Assembly (NCBI RefSeq): GCF_010499245.1
Contig: NZ_JAAGOW010000001.1
Span: 4,131,435-4,195,434, forward strand
Reading direction: 5' to 3'
Origin: Variovorax sp. WS11
GTDB taxonomy: Bacteria > Pseudomonadota > Gammaproteobacteria > Burkholderiales > Burkholderiaceae_C
DNA length: 64,000 nt
A program made the translations under genes and the position numbers. The notes below the pieces were generated by a model. That model saw nothing but the letters and a program-made list of their open reading frames with translations, was not told the origin of the DNA and made no database searches. Positions 18,287-26,190 of this stretch are shown one piece after another (the stretch's first letter is position 1; the number at the start of each line of letters is the position of its first letter).

Positions 18287-19444
18287 CTAGAAGGTGCCCG
18301 GCAGCAGGATGCTCGAATCCACCTCGTCGATCTGCGTGCGCCCGCAGAAGGCCATCGTGATGTCGAGTTCCTTCTGAATGATCTGCAGCGCCCGCGTCAC
18401 CCCGGCCTCGCCGAAGGCGCCCAGCGCGTAGAGGAAGCTGCGCCCGATCAGCGTGCCGCGCGCGCCGAGCGCACGCGCCTTCAGCACGTCCTGGCCGCTG
18501 CGGATGCCGCCGTCCATCCAGACCTCGATCTCCGTGCCCACCGCCTCGGCGATCGCCGGCAGCGCCTCGATGGAGGAGGGCGCGCCGTCGAGCTGGCGGC
18601 CGCCGTGGTTCGACACGATCAGCGCATCGGCGCCGCTGGAAGCGGCCAGGCGCGCGTCTTCCACGTCCATGATGCCCTTGAGGATCAGCGGCCCGCCCCA
18701 GAGCTTCTTGATCCATTCCACATCGGCCCAGCTCAGCGCCGGATCGAACTGCTCGGCCGTCCAGGAGGACAGCGAGGACAGGTCCCCCACCCCCTTGGCA
18801 TGGCCCACGATGTTGCCGAAGCTGCGCCGCTTCGTGCCCAGCATGCCCAGGCACCAGCGCGGCTTGGTCGCGAGGTTGATCAGGTTCTTCAGCGTGGGCT
18901 TGGGCGGCGCCGTTAGCCCGTTCTTGATGTCCTTGTGCCGCTGGCCCAGGATCTGCAGGTCCAGCGTGAGCTGCAGTGCCGAGACGTTGGCGGCCTTGGC
19001 GCGCTCGATCAGCCGCTCGATGAACTCGCGGTCGCGCATCACGTAGAGCTGGAACCAGAAGGGATGGCGGTCGGTGCTTTCAGCGATGTCTTCCAGCGAG
19101 CAGATGCTCATGGTCGACAGCGTGAAGGGAACGCCGAAGGCCTTGGCCGCTCGCGCGCCCAGGATCTCGCCGTCGGCGTGCTGCATGCCCGTGAGGCCGG
19201 TGGGCGCGATGGCCACCGGCATCGCGACTTCCTGGCCGATCATGGTGCTCCTCGTCGAGCGGCCTTCCATGTTGACGGCCACGCGCTGGCGCAGCTTGAT
19301 CTTGTGGAAGTCGGCCTCGTTCGCGCGGTAGGTGCCCTCGGTCCAGGCGCCGGAGTCGGCGTAGTCGTAGAACATGCGCGGCACGCGCGACTGGGCGATC
19401 ACTCGCAGGTCTTCGATGCAGGTGATCTGGGAAAGGTCGGGCAC
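18287..19444 (-). CDS. FMN-dependent alpha-hydroxy-acid oxidase/dehydrogenase, paralogue 1
   Basis: The 385-residue TIM-barrel flavoenzyme oxidises an L-2-hydroxy acid (lactate, glycolate or mandelate type) to a 2-oxo acid. Visible are FYDYADSGAWTEGTY, PVAIAPTGLTGM, the LTLDLQILGQRHKDIKNG segment typical of LldD-type enzymes, and SNHGGRQLDG with the catalytic His/Arg. The GTG start at 19444 is preceded by AAGGAG; the frame is open to 19528, but the extra residues are not family-like. A close paralogue lies at 29587-30723. The neighbouring MHS transporter may bring in the substrate. Confidence 0.88.
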   Translation of the reverse strand: MPDLSQITCIEDLRVIAQSRVPRMFYDYADSGAWTEGTYRANEADFHKIKLRQRVAVNMEGRSTRSTMIGQEVAMPVAIAPTGLTGMQHADGEILGARAAKAFGVPFTLSTMSICSLEDIAESTDRHPFWFQLYVMRDREFIERLIERAKAANVSALQLTLDLQILGQRHKDIKNGLTAPPKPTLKNLINLATKPRWCLGMLGTKRRSFGNIVGHAKGVGDLSSLSSWTAEQFDPALSWADVEWIKKLWGGPLILKGIMDVEDARLAASSGADALIVSNHGGRQLDGAPSSIEALPAIAEAVGTEIEVWMDGGIRSGQDVLKARALGARGTLIGRSFLYALGAFGEAGVTRALQIIQKELDITMAFCGRTQIDEVDSSILLPGTF

Positions 19445-19501
19445 TCGGGGTCTCCTTCTTTGGGGTGCGCTGGGTGCCCGATTATCGCGGCGCACCAAGT
19501 C

Positions 19502-19516
19502 GGCACGCCTGTTGCT
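19502..19516 (+). promoter_or_regulatory. Sigma-54 promoter for cyanase gene
   Basis: GGCACG-N4-TTGCT places GG (19502-19503) and GC (19514-19515) ten bases apart, as in the -24/-12 elements of RpoN promoters (consensus TGGCACGN4TTGCW). Only the leading T of the consensus is replaced by C. Transcription would start near 19527, about 50 bases before the cynS ATG. This fits nitrogen control of cyanate use. Confidence 0.65.
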
Positions 19517-19575
19517 TGCCTCCGGCACATGGACGGCGCGACGCGTCCTTCCCCACTTCCAACAGGAGCATGCGC

Positions 19576-20019
19576 ATGAATCGCAACGACGTCACCGAGA
19601 AGATCGTCACCGCCAAGGTGGCCAAGGGCATCCAGTGGGCCGAGGTCGCCGAGCAGGTCGGCCTCTCGAAGGAATGGACCACGGCCGCCTGCCTCGGCCA
19701 GATGACGCTCGACGAGAAGCAGGCCGCCATCGTCGGCGAGATCTTCGGCCTCACGGCCGAGGAGCAGAAGTGGCTGCAGGTGGTGCCCTACAAGGGCTCG
19801 CTGCCCTCGGCGGTGCCCACCGATCCGCTGATCTACCGCTGGTACGAGATCGTGAACGTCTACGGCACCACCATCAAGGAGCTGATCCACGAGGAATTCG
19901 GCGACGGGATCATGAGCGCGATCGACTTCAGCATGGACATCCAGCGGCAGGCCGATCCGAAGGGCGATCGGGTGAACGTGGTGCTGTCCGGGAAGTTCCT
20001 GCCCTACAAGACCTACTGA
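19576..20019 (+). CDS. cynS: Cyanase (cyanate hydratase)
   Basis: The enzyme converts cyanate and bicarbonate to ammonia and two CO2 in the cytoplasm, giving detoxification and a nitrogen source. The 147-residue protein has an N-terminal POU-like helical domain and the C-terminal catalytic segment YRWYEIVNVYGTTIKELIHE. Arg88, Glu91 and Ser114 correspond to the Arg96/Glu99/Ser122 catalytic set of the E. coli enzyme. The ATG at 19576 is preferred to one six bases earlier because AGGAG sits 7 bases upstream. No cynR or cynT is adjacent. Confidence 0.95.
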   Translation: MNRNDVTEKIVTAKVAKGIQWAEVAEQVGLSKEWTTAACLGQMTLDEKQAAIVGEIFGLTAEEQKWLQVVPYKGSLPSAVPTDPLIYRWYEIVNVYGTTIKELIHEEFGDGIMSAIDFSMDIQRQADPKGDRVNVVLSGKFLPYKTY

Positions 20020-20057
20020 ACCGGGCAGGGAGCGGCGCATAGGGTGCTCCCCGGTTT
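20019..20057 (+). terminator. Hairpin after cynS
   Basis: AACCGG (20019-20024) pairs with CCGGTT (20051-20056), and an inner GGGAGC/GCTCCC stem strengthens it. Only three Ts follow, so termination efficiency is uncertain. The hairpin starts at the last base of the cynS stop codon. Confidence 0.5.
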
Positions 20058-20082
20058 GACTCGGCGCAAGTCTTGCTATCCT
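20056..20082 (+). promoter_or_regulatory. Possible sigma-70 promoter for nucleoside operon
   Basis: TTGACT (20056-20061) and TATCCT (20077-20082) resemble -35 and -10 elements, but the 15-base spacer is shorter than optimal. It is the best candidate ahead of the BMP receptor gene and overlaps the foot of the cynS hairpin. The remaining leader of about 90 bases is GC-rich with no riboswitch that I recognise. Confidence 0.3.
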
Positions 20083-20177
20083 GCCCCGGGGCTCCTTGGG
20101 GGCCTGCGGCGGGCCTCGACGGCAGAGGTGCAACGCGGCAGAAATTCTTAACAGCCGGATTGCTGGGGATGCGCACC

Positions 20178-21149
20178 ATGAAACTCGACAAGGCCCTCGT
20201 CCTCGCTCTCGCGGCCTGCGCCGCCACCCTCGCAGGCGCCGAGCCCGCCATCGTCTACGACATGGGCGGCAAGTTCGACAAGTCCTTCAACGAGGCGGCC
20301 TACCGCGGCGCCGAGATGTGGAAGAAGGAAAGCGGCAAGCCCTATCTCGACTTCGAGATCGCCAACGAGGCACAGCGCGAGCAGGCCATGCGGCGCATGG
20401 CGGGACGCGGCGCCAACCCGGTGATCGGCATCGGCTTCTCGCAGGGCAGCAGCCTAGAGAAGGTGGCCAAGGAATTCCCCAAGCTCAACTTCGCGATCAT
20501 CGATTCGGTGGTCAAGCTGCCCAATGTCGAATCGATCGTGTTCAAGGAGCACGAGGGCAGCTTCCTCGTCGGCATGATGGCGGCGCTGGCCAGCAAGAGC
20601 GGCAAGGTCGGCTTCGTGGGCGGGATGGACATCCCGCTGATCCGCAAGTTCCAGTGCGGCTACGAGCAGGGTGCGAAGTACGCCAACCCGAAGGTCGAGC
20701 TGAGCTCGGTCATGACCGGCACCACGCCCGCCGCCTGGAGCGACCCGACGCGCGGCAGCGAGCTGGCCAAGGCGCAGTTCGCCAAGGGCGTCGACGTGGT
20801 CTTCGCCGCCGCCGGCGGCACCGGCTCGGGCGTCTACCAGGCCGCCAAGGATGCGGGCAAGCTGGCCATCGGCGTCGACAGCAACCAGAACCACATGCAG
20901 CCCGGCACCATGCTGACCTCGATGGTCAAGCGCGTCGACGTGGCGGTGTACAACGCCGCGAAGAAGCCGACGCCTGGGGTCACCGCACTGGGCCTGAAGG
21001 AAGGCGGGGTCGACTACGCGCTGGACGAGCACAACGCCAAGCTCGTGAGCGCCGACATGAAAGCCAAGGTCGACGCCGCCAAGGCCGACATCATTGCCGG
21101 CAAGATCAAGGTGGTCGACTACATGGCCGACAACAGCTGCAAGCTTTGA
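20178..21149 (+). CDS. BMP-family (PnrA-like) nucleoside-binding protein
   Basis: The 323-residue periplasmic receptor has a signal peptide (MKLDKALVLALAACAATLAGA, predicted cut after AGA) followed by the Bmp fold: MGGKFDKSFNEAAYRGAEMW, GIGFSQGSSLEKVAKEFP, EGSFLVGMMAALASK and VFAAAGGTGSGVYQAAK. Family members bind purine nucleosides and deliver them to an ABC importer. It is the first gene of an operon that also encodes the ABC ATPase, two permeases and three nucleoside salvage enzymes. The ATG at 20178 is preferred to one nine bases earlier because GGGGA is better spaced. Confidence 0.9.
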   Translation: MKLDKALVLALAACAATLAGAEPAIVYDMGGKFDKSFNEAAYRGAEMWKKESGKPYLDFEIANEAQREQAMRRMAGRGANPVIGIGFSQGSSLEKVAKEFPKLNFAIIDSVVKLPNVESIVFKEHEGSFLVGMMAALASKSGKVGFVGGMDIPLIRKFQCGYEQGAKYANPKVELSSVMTGTTPAAWSDPTRGSELAKAQFAKGVDVVFAAAGGTGSGVYQAAKDAGKLAIGVDSNQNHMQPGTMLTSMVKRVDVAVYNAAKKPTPGVTALGLKEGGVDYALDEHNAKLVSADMKAKVDAAKADIIAGKIKVVDYMADNSCKL

Positions 21150-22696
21150 GCGAGAGGCCCGCGCCCGCGGTGCGCATGACGCGCATCGACAAGCGCTTCG
21201 GCGCGGTCCACGCCAACCGCGAAGTCACGCTGAACGTGCCGGCCGGCACCGTGCATGGCGTGGTGGGCGAGAACGGCGCCGGCAAGAGCACGCTGATGTC
21301 GATCCTCTACGGCTTCTACCAGGCCGACAGCGGCGAGATCGAGATCGAAGGCAAGCCCGTGCAGATCCGCGGCTCGAACGACGCCATTGCCCTGGGCATC
21401 GGCATGGTGCACCAGCACTTCATGCTGGTCGAACCCTTTTCCGCACTCGACAACATCCTGCTCGGCGCCGAGCCGCACTGGCGGCTGCCGAGCGCCCGCG
21501 CGCAGGTGCGCACGCGCCTGGAGGCGCTGATGCAGGGCAGCGGCTTGCAGGTGCGGCTGGACCTGCCGGTCGAGCAGTTGCCGGTGGGGGAGCGGCAGCG
21601 GCTGGAGATCCTCAAGACGCTTTTTCGCGGCGCGCGCATCCTGATCCTCGACGAGCCGACCGCGGTGCTCACGCCGCAGGAGACCGAGCAGCTCTTCGAC
21701 ACGCTGCGCGCCCTGCGCGCGCGCGGCACCACGGTGCTGATGATCACGCACAAGCTCAAGGAGATCATGGCGCTGTGCGACGCCGTGACGGTGATGCGCG
21801 CGGGCGCCGTGGTGCTGGACTGCGCCATCGCCGACACCAGCGTCGACGCGCTCGCGCAGGCCATGGTGGGGCGCCGTGTGCAGACGGGGCGGGTGGCCGG
21901 TGCCGCGCAGGCGGCGAGCGGAGCGCCGCTGCTCGATGCGCGCGGCCTGGGCTGGCGCGACGCGCAAGGCACGCCGCGGCTGGCCGATGTCTCGCTGCAG
22001 CTGCGCGCGGGCGAGATCGTCGGCATCGCGGGCGTCTCGGGCAACGGCCAGAGCGAGCTGCTGGAGGTGCTGTCGGGCATGCTGGTGCCGCAGGCCGGCA
22101 CGCTGGCGCTGGGGGCGCAGACCTTCACACCGCAGCATTGGCTCGACCCCGAGGCCGCGCGCGAGGCCGGCCTTGCCCATGTGCCGGAAGACCGTCACCG
22201 GCGCGGCCTGGTGCTGCCCTTCGCGGCCTGGGAATCGGCCGTGCTCGGCTACCAGCGCCGGCCGCGCTACAACCGCCACGGCTGGATGCGGCACGCGGCC
22301 ATGCAGGCCGACACCGCGCAGATGATGGACGAGTACGACGTGCGCCCGCGCAATGCGCGCCTCGGCAGCGCGAAGTTCTCAGGCGGCAACCAGCAGAAGC
22401 TGGTGCTGGCGCGCGAGGCCGCGCCCAAGCCGCGCGTGCTGCTGGTGGGCCAGCCGACGCGCGGGGTCGACATCGGTGCCATCGAGTTCATCCACGGCCG
22501 CCTGCGCGCCATGGCCGCTGGCGGCGGCGCCGTACTGGTCGTGTCCTCCGAGCTCGACGAGATCCTGGCCCTGGCCGACCGCGTGCTAGTGATGGCGGTT
22601 GGCCGCATCGTCGGCGAGCGCCCGGTCGCGCTGTGCGACGAGACCACGCTGGGCCGCCTGATGTGCGGCGCCGGGGACGAGGTCGCCGTGGAATGA
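21146..22696 (+). CDS. ABC importer ATP-binding protein, nucleoside type (double NBD)
   Basis: The 516-residue protein has two fused nucleotide-binding domains, as in sugar- and nucleoside-type importers. The first has Walker A GENGAGKST, a switch VHQHFMLVEPF, Walker B ILILDEPTAVL and ITHKLKE. The second has degenerate Walker A GVSGNGQSE, signature FSGGNQQKLVLARE and GQPTRGVDIG. It powers uptake with the adjoining permeases. The TTG at 21146 overlaps the BMP stop; GTG at 21170 or ATG at 21176 are alternatives. Its stop overlaps the ATG of a 66-bp repeat-encoded micro-ORF. Confidence 0.92.
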   Translation: MSERPAPAVRMTRIDKRFGAVHANREVTLNVPAGTVHGVVGENGAGKSTLMSILYGFYQADSGEIEIEGKPVQIRGSNDAIALGIGMVHQHFMLVEPFSALDNILLGAEPHWRLPSARAQVRTRLEALMQGSGLQVRLDLPVEQLPVGERQRLEILKTLFRGARILILDEPTAVLTPQETEQLFDTLRALRARGTTVLMITHKLKEIMALCDAVTVMRAGAVVLDCAIADTSVDALAQAMVGRRVQTGRVAGAAQAASGAPLLDARGLGWRDAQGTPRLADVSLQLRAGEIVGIAGVSGNGQSELLEVLSGMLVPQAGTLALGAQTFTPQHWLDPEAAREAGLAHVPEDRHRRGLVLPFAAWESAVLGYQRRPRYNRHGWMRHAAMQADTAQMMDEYDVRPRNARLGSAKFSGGNQQKLVLAREAAPKPRVLLVGQPTRGVDIGAIEFIHGRLRAMAAGGGAVLVVSSELDEILALADRVLVMAVGRIVGERPVALCDETTLGRLMCGAGDEVAVE

Positions 22697-22758
22697 GACG
22701 CCGCACCGCTCCCAAGTCGAATAGCACCGCAGCGCATGGCGCGGAGCTTGCCTGGTGA
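22693..22758 (+). CDS. Possible 21-residue leader ORF inside repeat copy A
   Basis: The ATG at 22693 opens 21 codons (MRRRTAPKSNSTAAHGAELA, then W) and the TGA at 22756-22758 overlaps the GTG start of the permease. Both ends are coupled to neighbours by 4-base overlaps. A similar peptide is encoded by the two other copies. Whether it is translated or is only a by-product of a DNA repeat cannot be told from sequence. Confidence 0.3.
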   Translation: MRRRTAPKSNSTAAHGAELAW

Positions 22759-22760
22759 GC
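22693..22760 (+). repeat. 66-bp ATG...GTGAGC element, copy A
   Basis: This is one of three related elements; the others are at 52015-52080 (+) and 60295-60360 (-). All begin ATGAG, share a GC(T)CC-AAG core and AGCACCG, and end in GTGAGC. Here the element bridges two genes: its ATG overlaps the ATPase stop (ATGA) and its final GTG is the permease start. It is 68 bp long because of a 2-base difference near the end, and the second half is the most diverged of the three copies. Confidence 0.65.
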
Positions 22761-23894
22761 TCGTCCGCCGCCGAGCTGCCGCGCTGGATCGACCTCCTGG
22801 TCCTGCCGCTGGTCAACCTCGCGCTGGCCCTGCTGGCCTGCGGCATCGTGGTCGCCGTGGTCGGCTACGACCCCTGGCAGGCGCTCGCGCTGCTGGTGGA
22901 GGGCGCCTTCGGCAGCCGCATGGGCCTGAGCTACACGCTGTATTACGCGACCACCTTCGTCTTCACCGGCCTGGCGGTCGCGGTCGCCTTCCATGCGGGC
23001 CTCTTCAACATCGGCGGCGAAGGCCAGGCCATGATGGGCGGCCTGGGCACCGCGCTGGCGGCCCTGGCCTTCGACGAGTACCTGCCGGGCTGGGCCATGG
23101 TGCCGCTGATGATCGGCGCCGCCATGCTGTTCGGCATGGCCTGGGCCGCGGTGCCGGCGGCGCTGCAGGCCTGGCGCGGCAGCCACGTGGTGATCACCAC
23201 CATCATGTTCAACTTCATCGCCTCGGCGCTCTTGGCCTACCTGCTGGTCGACGTGCTCAAGGAGCCCGGCAACATGACGGTGGAGAGCCGCGCCTTCGCG
23301 CCCTCGGCGCGCGTGCCCGGCATGCACGAGGCGCTCGCCGCCATCGGCATCGAGTGGCCGGCCTCGCCGCTCAACCTGAGCGTGCTGCTGGCGCTGGCCA
23401 GTGCCGTGGCGGTGTACCTGCTGCTGTGGCGCTCGCAGGCCGGCTACGCCATCCGCGCCGTCGGCCATGCGCCGGAGGCGGCGCACTACGGCGGCATGCG
23501 GCCGCGGGTGCAGATCATGGTGTCGATGGCGCTGTCGGGGGCGCTGGCCGGGCTGGTGGGCATCAACGAGATCGCGGGCGTGCACGGCCGGCTGCTGCTG
23601 GAGTACGTGGTGGGCGCGGGCTTCGCCGGCATCGCGGTCTCGCTGATCGGGCGCAACCACCCGGTGGGCATCGTGCTGGCGGCGCTGCTGTTCGGCGCGC
23701 TCTACCAGGGCGGCTCGGAGCTGGCCTTCGAGATCCCCGGCTTCAGCCGCGACATGGTGTTCACGCTGCAGGGGCTGATCGTGCTGTTCTCCGGTGCGCT
23801 GTCGCAGGTGGCCGCGCCGACGCTGGCGCGGCTGTGGCGCGCGACGCGCCGTGCGCCGCGCGCTGCTGCAGCGCAAGGGAGCAGCGATGGATGA
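22755..23894 (+). CDS. ABC importer permease, nucleoside type (first subunit)
   Basis: The 379-residue inner-membrane protein has 9-10 hydrophobic segments and the BPD_transp_2 signatures GLFNIGGEGQAMMGG, GSHVVITTIMFNFIA, YGGMRPRV and VGAGFAGIAVSLIGRNHPVG. With its partner permease it forms the channel for nucleosides delivered by the BMP receptor. The GTG start at 22755 is the end of a 66-bp repeat element, with CGGAG eight bases upstream. Its last eight bases overlap the start of the second permease gene. Confidence 0.92.
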   Translation: MSSSAAELPRWIDLLVLPLVNLALALLACGIVVAVVGYDPWQALALLVEGAFGSRMGLSYTLYYATTFVFTGLAVAVAFHAGLFNIGGEGQAMMGGLGTALAALAFDEYLPGWAMVPLMIGAAMLFGMAWAAVPAALQAWRGSHVVITTIMFNFIASALLAYLLVDVLKEPGNMTVESRAFAPSARVPGMHEALAAIGIEWPASPLNLSVLLALASAVAVYLLLWRSQAGYAIRAVGHAPEAAHYGGMRPRVQIMVSMALSGALAGLVGINEIAGVHGRLLLEYVVGAGFAGIAVSLIGRNHPVGIVLAALLFGALYQGGSELAFEIPGFSRDMVFTLQGLIVLFSGALSQVAAPTLARLWRATRRAPRAAAAQGSSDG

Positions 23895-24833
23895 AGTCGC
23901 GCTCGGCACGCTGCTCGCCTCGACCCTGCGCGTGGCGACGCCGCTGATCCTGTGCGCGCTGGCCGGCACGCTGGCCGAGCGCTCGGGCGTGATCGATCTC
24001 GGCCTCGAAGGCAAGATGCTTTCCTGCGCCTTCGCCGCCGGCAGCGTCGCCGCGCTGAGCGGCTCGCTGGCGCTGGCCCTGGCGGTGTCGCTCCTCGTCG
24101 GCGTGGCGCTGTCGCTGCTGCAGGGCTTCGGCTGCGTGACCCATCGCGGCGACCAGGTCGTGATGGGCATGGCCATCACGATGACGGCCGCGGGCCTGAC
24201 GGTAGTGCTGGGCATCGCCTGGTTCCAGCAGGGCGGCCAGACGCCCCCGCTGCCCGACATGGCGATCCGCGCCGTGGGGCGACGCCGGCGAGGCGAGCCT
24301 GCTCGCCGTCGGTGCGCTGCTGAGGTTCGGAAGCGGGTGCTGGTGCCCTGGCCATCGCCCTGGTGCCGGCCGTGTGGTGGCTGCTGTTCCGCACGCGCTT
24401 CGGCCTGCGCCTGCGCGCCACCGGCGAGAACCCGGCCATGGTCGATGCGGCGGGCGTCTCCATCACCGCGCTGCGCTATCGCGCGCTGATGCTGAACGGC
24501 GTGCTGTGCTCGCTGGCCGGCAGCTACCTGGTGCTGGCGCAGAATCCTGCATTCATGCCGCACATGACGGCCGGCCGCGGCTACATGGCGCTGGCCGCCA
24601 TGATCTTCGGCAAGTGGCATCCGGTCGGCGCCTTCCTGGCCTGCCTGCTGTTCGGCTTTCTGGATGCGGTGTCGATCCGGCTGCAAGGCGTTGCGTTGCC
24701 GCTGGTCGGCGCCGTGCCGGTGCAGGCGATCCAGGCCTTGCCCTACGTGCTGACGGTGGTGCTGCTGGCCGGCTTCGTCGGCAAGGCGCGAGCGCCCAAG
24801 GCGCTGGGCATCCCGTATGTGAAGGAGCGATGA
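23887..24833 (+). pseudogene. ABC importer second permease, disrupted by two frameshifts
   Basis: The reading begins normally (MDEVALGTLLASTLRVATPL, HRGDQVVMGMAITMTAAGL, TPPLPDMAIR) and ends normally (VWWLLFRTRFGLRLRATGE to GIPYVKER), but three frames are needed to join them. Frame 1 holds to about 24270; a WGDAGEASLLAVGALL segment follows in frame 2 to about 24322; the rest is in frame 3. The span of 947 bases equals a full family member of ~315 residues, so little sequence is lost. Each shift equals one extra base. It may be a true recent pseudogene or two base-calling errors. If real, the importer would lack one half of its channel. Confidence 0.85.
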
Positions 24834-24834
24834 C

Positions 24835-25263
24835 GTGGCCGTTTCGCAGACCTCGATGGCGCAGTTGATCGACGCGGCACGCGCCGCCCGCGAGCGCGCC
24901 TATGCGCCTTATTCGAAGTTCGCGGTGGGTGCCGCGCTGCTGGACGAACACGGCCGTGTCCACGCGGGCTGCAACATCGAGAACGCGGCCTACCCGCAGG
25001 GCCAGTGCGCCGAGGCATCGGCGCTCGCGCACCTGGTGCTGGCCGGTGGCACGCGGGTGCTGGCGGCGGTGGTGGTCGGCGTGGCCGATGCGCCCGTCAC
25101 CCCGTGCGGTGGCTGCCGCCAGAAGCTGCGCGAGTTCGCGGATGACGACACGCCGGTATGGGCTGCCGACCTGCAAGCGGTGCGTGGCCGCTATACCCTG
25201 GGCGAGTTGCTGCCCGCGAGCTTCGGCCCGATGCATCTTCCCGGTGTGCTGTCCCGCAAATAG
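24835..25263 (+). CDS. cdd: Cytidine deaminase
   Basis: The enzyme deaminates cytidine and deoxycytidine to uridine and deoxyuridine in the cytoplasm. The 142-residue protein is of the small tetrameric type: YAPYSKFAVGAALL, the zinc site with Cys and catalytic Glu in GQCAEASAL, and the PCGGCRQ pair of cysteines. The GTG start at 24835 is one base after the preceding stop, with AAGGAG 7 bases upstream. Its last six codons and stop lie in the left arm of a 160-bp inverted repeat, so its C-terminus (GVLSRK) may come from that element. Confidence 0.93.
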   Translation: MAVSQTSMAQLIDAARAARERAYAPYSKFAVGAALLDEHGRVHAGCNIENAAYPQGQCAEASALAHLVLAGGTRVLAAVVVGVADAPVTPCGGCRQKLREFADDDTPVWAADLQAVRGRYTLGELLPASFGPMHLPGVLSRK

Positions 25264-25403
25264 CTCCACAAATGAAATCGATGCATTTCGTGCCAGGGCA
25301 AGGCGCAAACCGCAGCGATACCCGAAGGTATCGCGAGGATTTGCAACGCCGCCATGGCGCGAAAGGCGCGATTTCATGTGGAGCTATTCGCGGGACAGCA
25401 CAC
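25244..25403. repeat. 160-bp imperfect inverted repeat overlapping cdd stop
   Basis: The outer arms GTGTGCTGTCCCGC (25244-25257) and GCGGGACAGCACAC (25390-25403) match perfectly. The match continues inward with few differences (AATAGCTCCACA, TGAAATCG) to a perfect central hairpin GCGATACC-CGAA-GGTATCGC at 25315-25334. The whole segment can fold as one ~75-bp hairpin. It lies between cdd and deoC, with six bases left before the deoC ATG. The structure resembles a MITE or a large REP-type element; no target duplication is evident. Confidence 0.75.
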
Positions 25404-25409
25404 TAGACC

Positions 25410-26189
25410 ATGAGCCCGCAAGACATGATTCGCGACGCCCGCCTCGCACTGGCCTGCCTGGACCTGACCAGCCTCGACGACAACGACGATGCGGCCGCCA
25501 TCGATGCCCTGTGCGCCAAGGCGCAAGGCCCGGCGGGCTCGCCGGCTGCGCTGTGCGTGTGGCCGCGCTTCGTGGCGCAGGCCAGGGCCGCGCTGCCGGC
25601 ATCGATCCGGGTCGCGGCCGTGGCCAACTTTCCGGACGGCGCGCTCGACACCGGGCGCGCCTTGCGCGAGACGCAGGCCATCCTCGATGCCGGTGGCGAC
25701 GAGGTGGACCTGGTGCTGCCCTGGCGCGCGCTCGCTGCGGGCGATGCGGCCGGCCCTGCGGCGCTGGTCGCGGCCGTGCGCGCGGCATGCGTGGGCAAGA
25801 CGCTCAAGCTCATCATCGAATCCGGCGAGCTGCCGGCGCCCGAGCTGATCCGCCAGGCCTGCAGCATCGGGCTTGACGCCGGCGTCGACTTCCTCAAGAC
25901 CAGCACCGGCAAGACGGGCACGGGCGCAACCCCGGAGGCCGCGCGCCTGATGCTCGAGACCATCGCCGCCCATGCGCGGCGGGACGCCGTTGGCTTCAAG
26001 GCCTCGGGCGGCGTGCGCACGGTGGCCGATGCGGCGGTCTACATCGCGCTGGTGCGCGAGCTGCTGGGCGAGCCGGCTCTCACGCCGACGCGCCTGCGCT
26101 TCGGCGCCAGCAGCTTGCTGGCCGACATCGAGGCGGTGCTGTTGCAGCAGGGCAGCGCCGGCAAGCCATCCGCGCCAGGGGACTATTGA
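25410..26189 (+). CDS. deoC: Deoxyribose-phosphate aldolase
   Basis: The class I aldolase splits 2-deoxyribose-5-phosphate into glyceraldehyde-3-phosphate and acetaldehyde. The 259-residue TIM barrel shows EVDLVLPWRAL, LKLIIESGEL, the Schiff-base lysine in DFLKTSTGKTGTGAT and the second conserved lysine in GFKASGGVR. The start is just after a 160-bp hairpin element, and no strong ribosome site is seen. With deoA and cdd it recycles deoxynucleosides taken up by the upstream transporter. Confidence 0.94.
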   Translation: MSPQDMIRDARLALACLDLTSLDDNDDAAAIDALCAKAQGPAGSPAALCVWPRFVAQARAALPASIRVAAVANFPDGALDTGRALRETQAILDAGGDEVDLVLPWRALAAGDAAGPAALVAAVRAACVGKTLKLIIESGELPAPELIRQACSIGLDAGVDFLKTSTGKTGTGATPEAARLMLETIAAHARRDAVGFKASGGVRTVADAAVYIALVRELLGEPALTPTRLRFGASSLLADIEAVLLQQGSAGKPSAPGDY

Positions 26190-26190
26190 G

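Noticed and set aside
20083..20177. Purine or other riboswitch in the leader of the nucleoside operon
   Set aside because: The leader is GC-rich with possible stems, but none of the conserved junction sequences of known riboswitches can be found.
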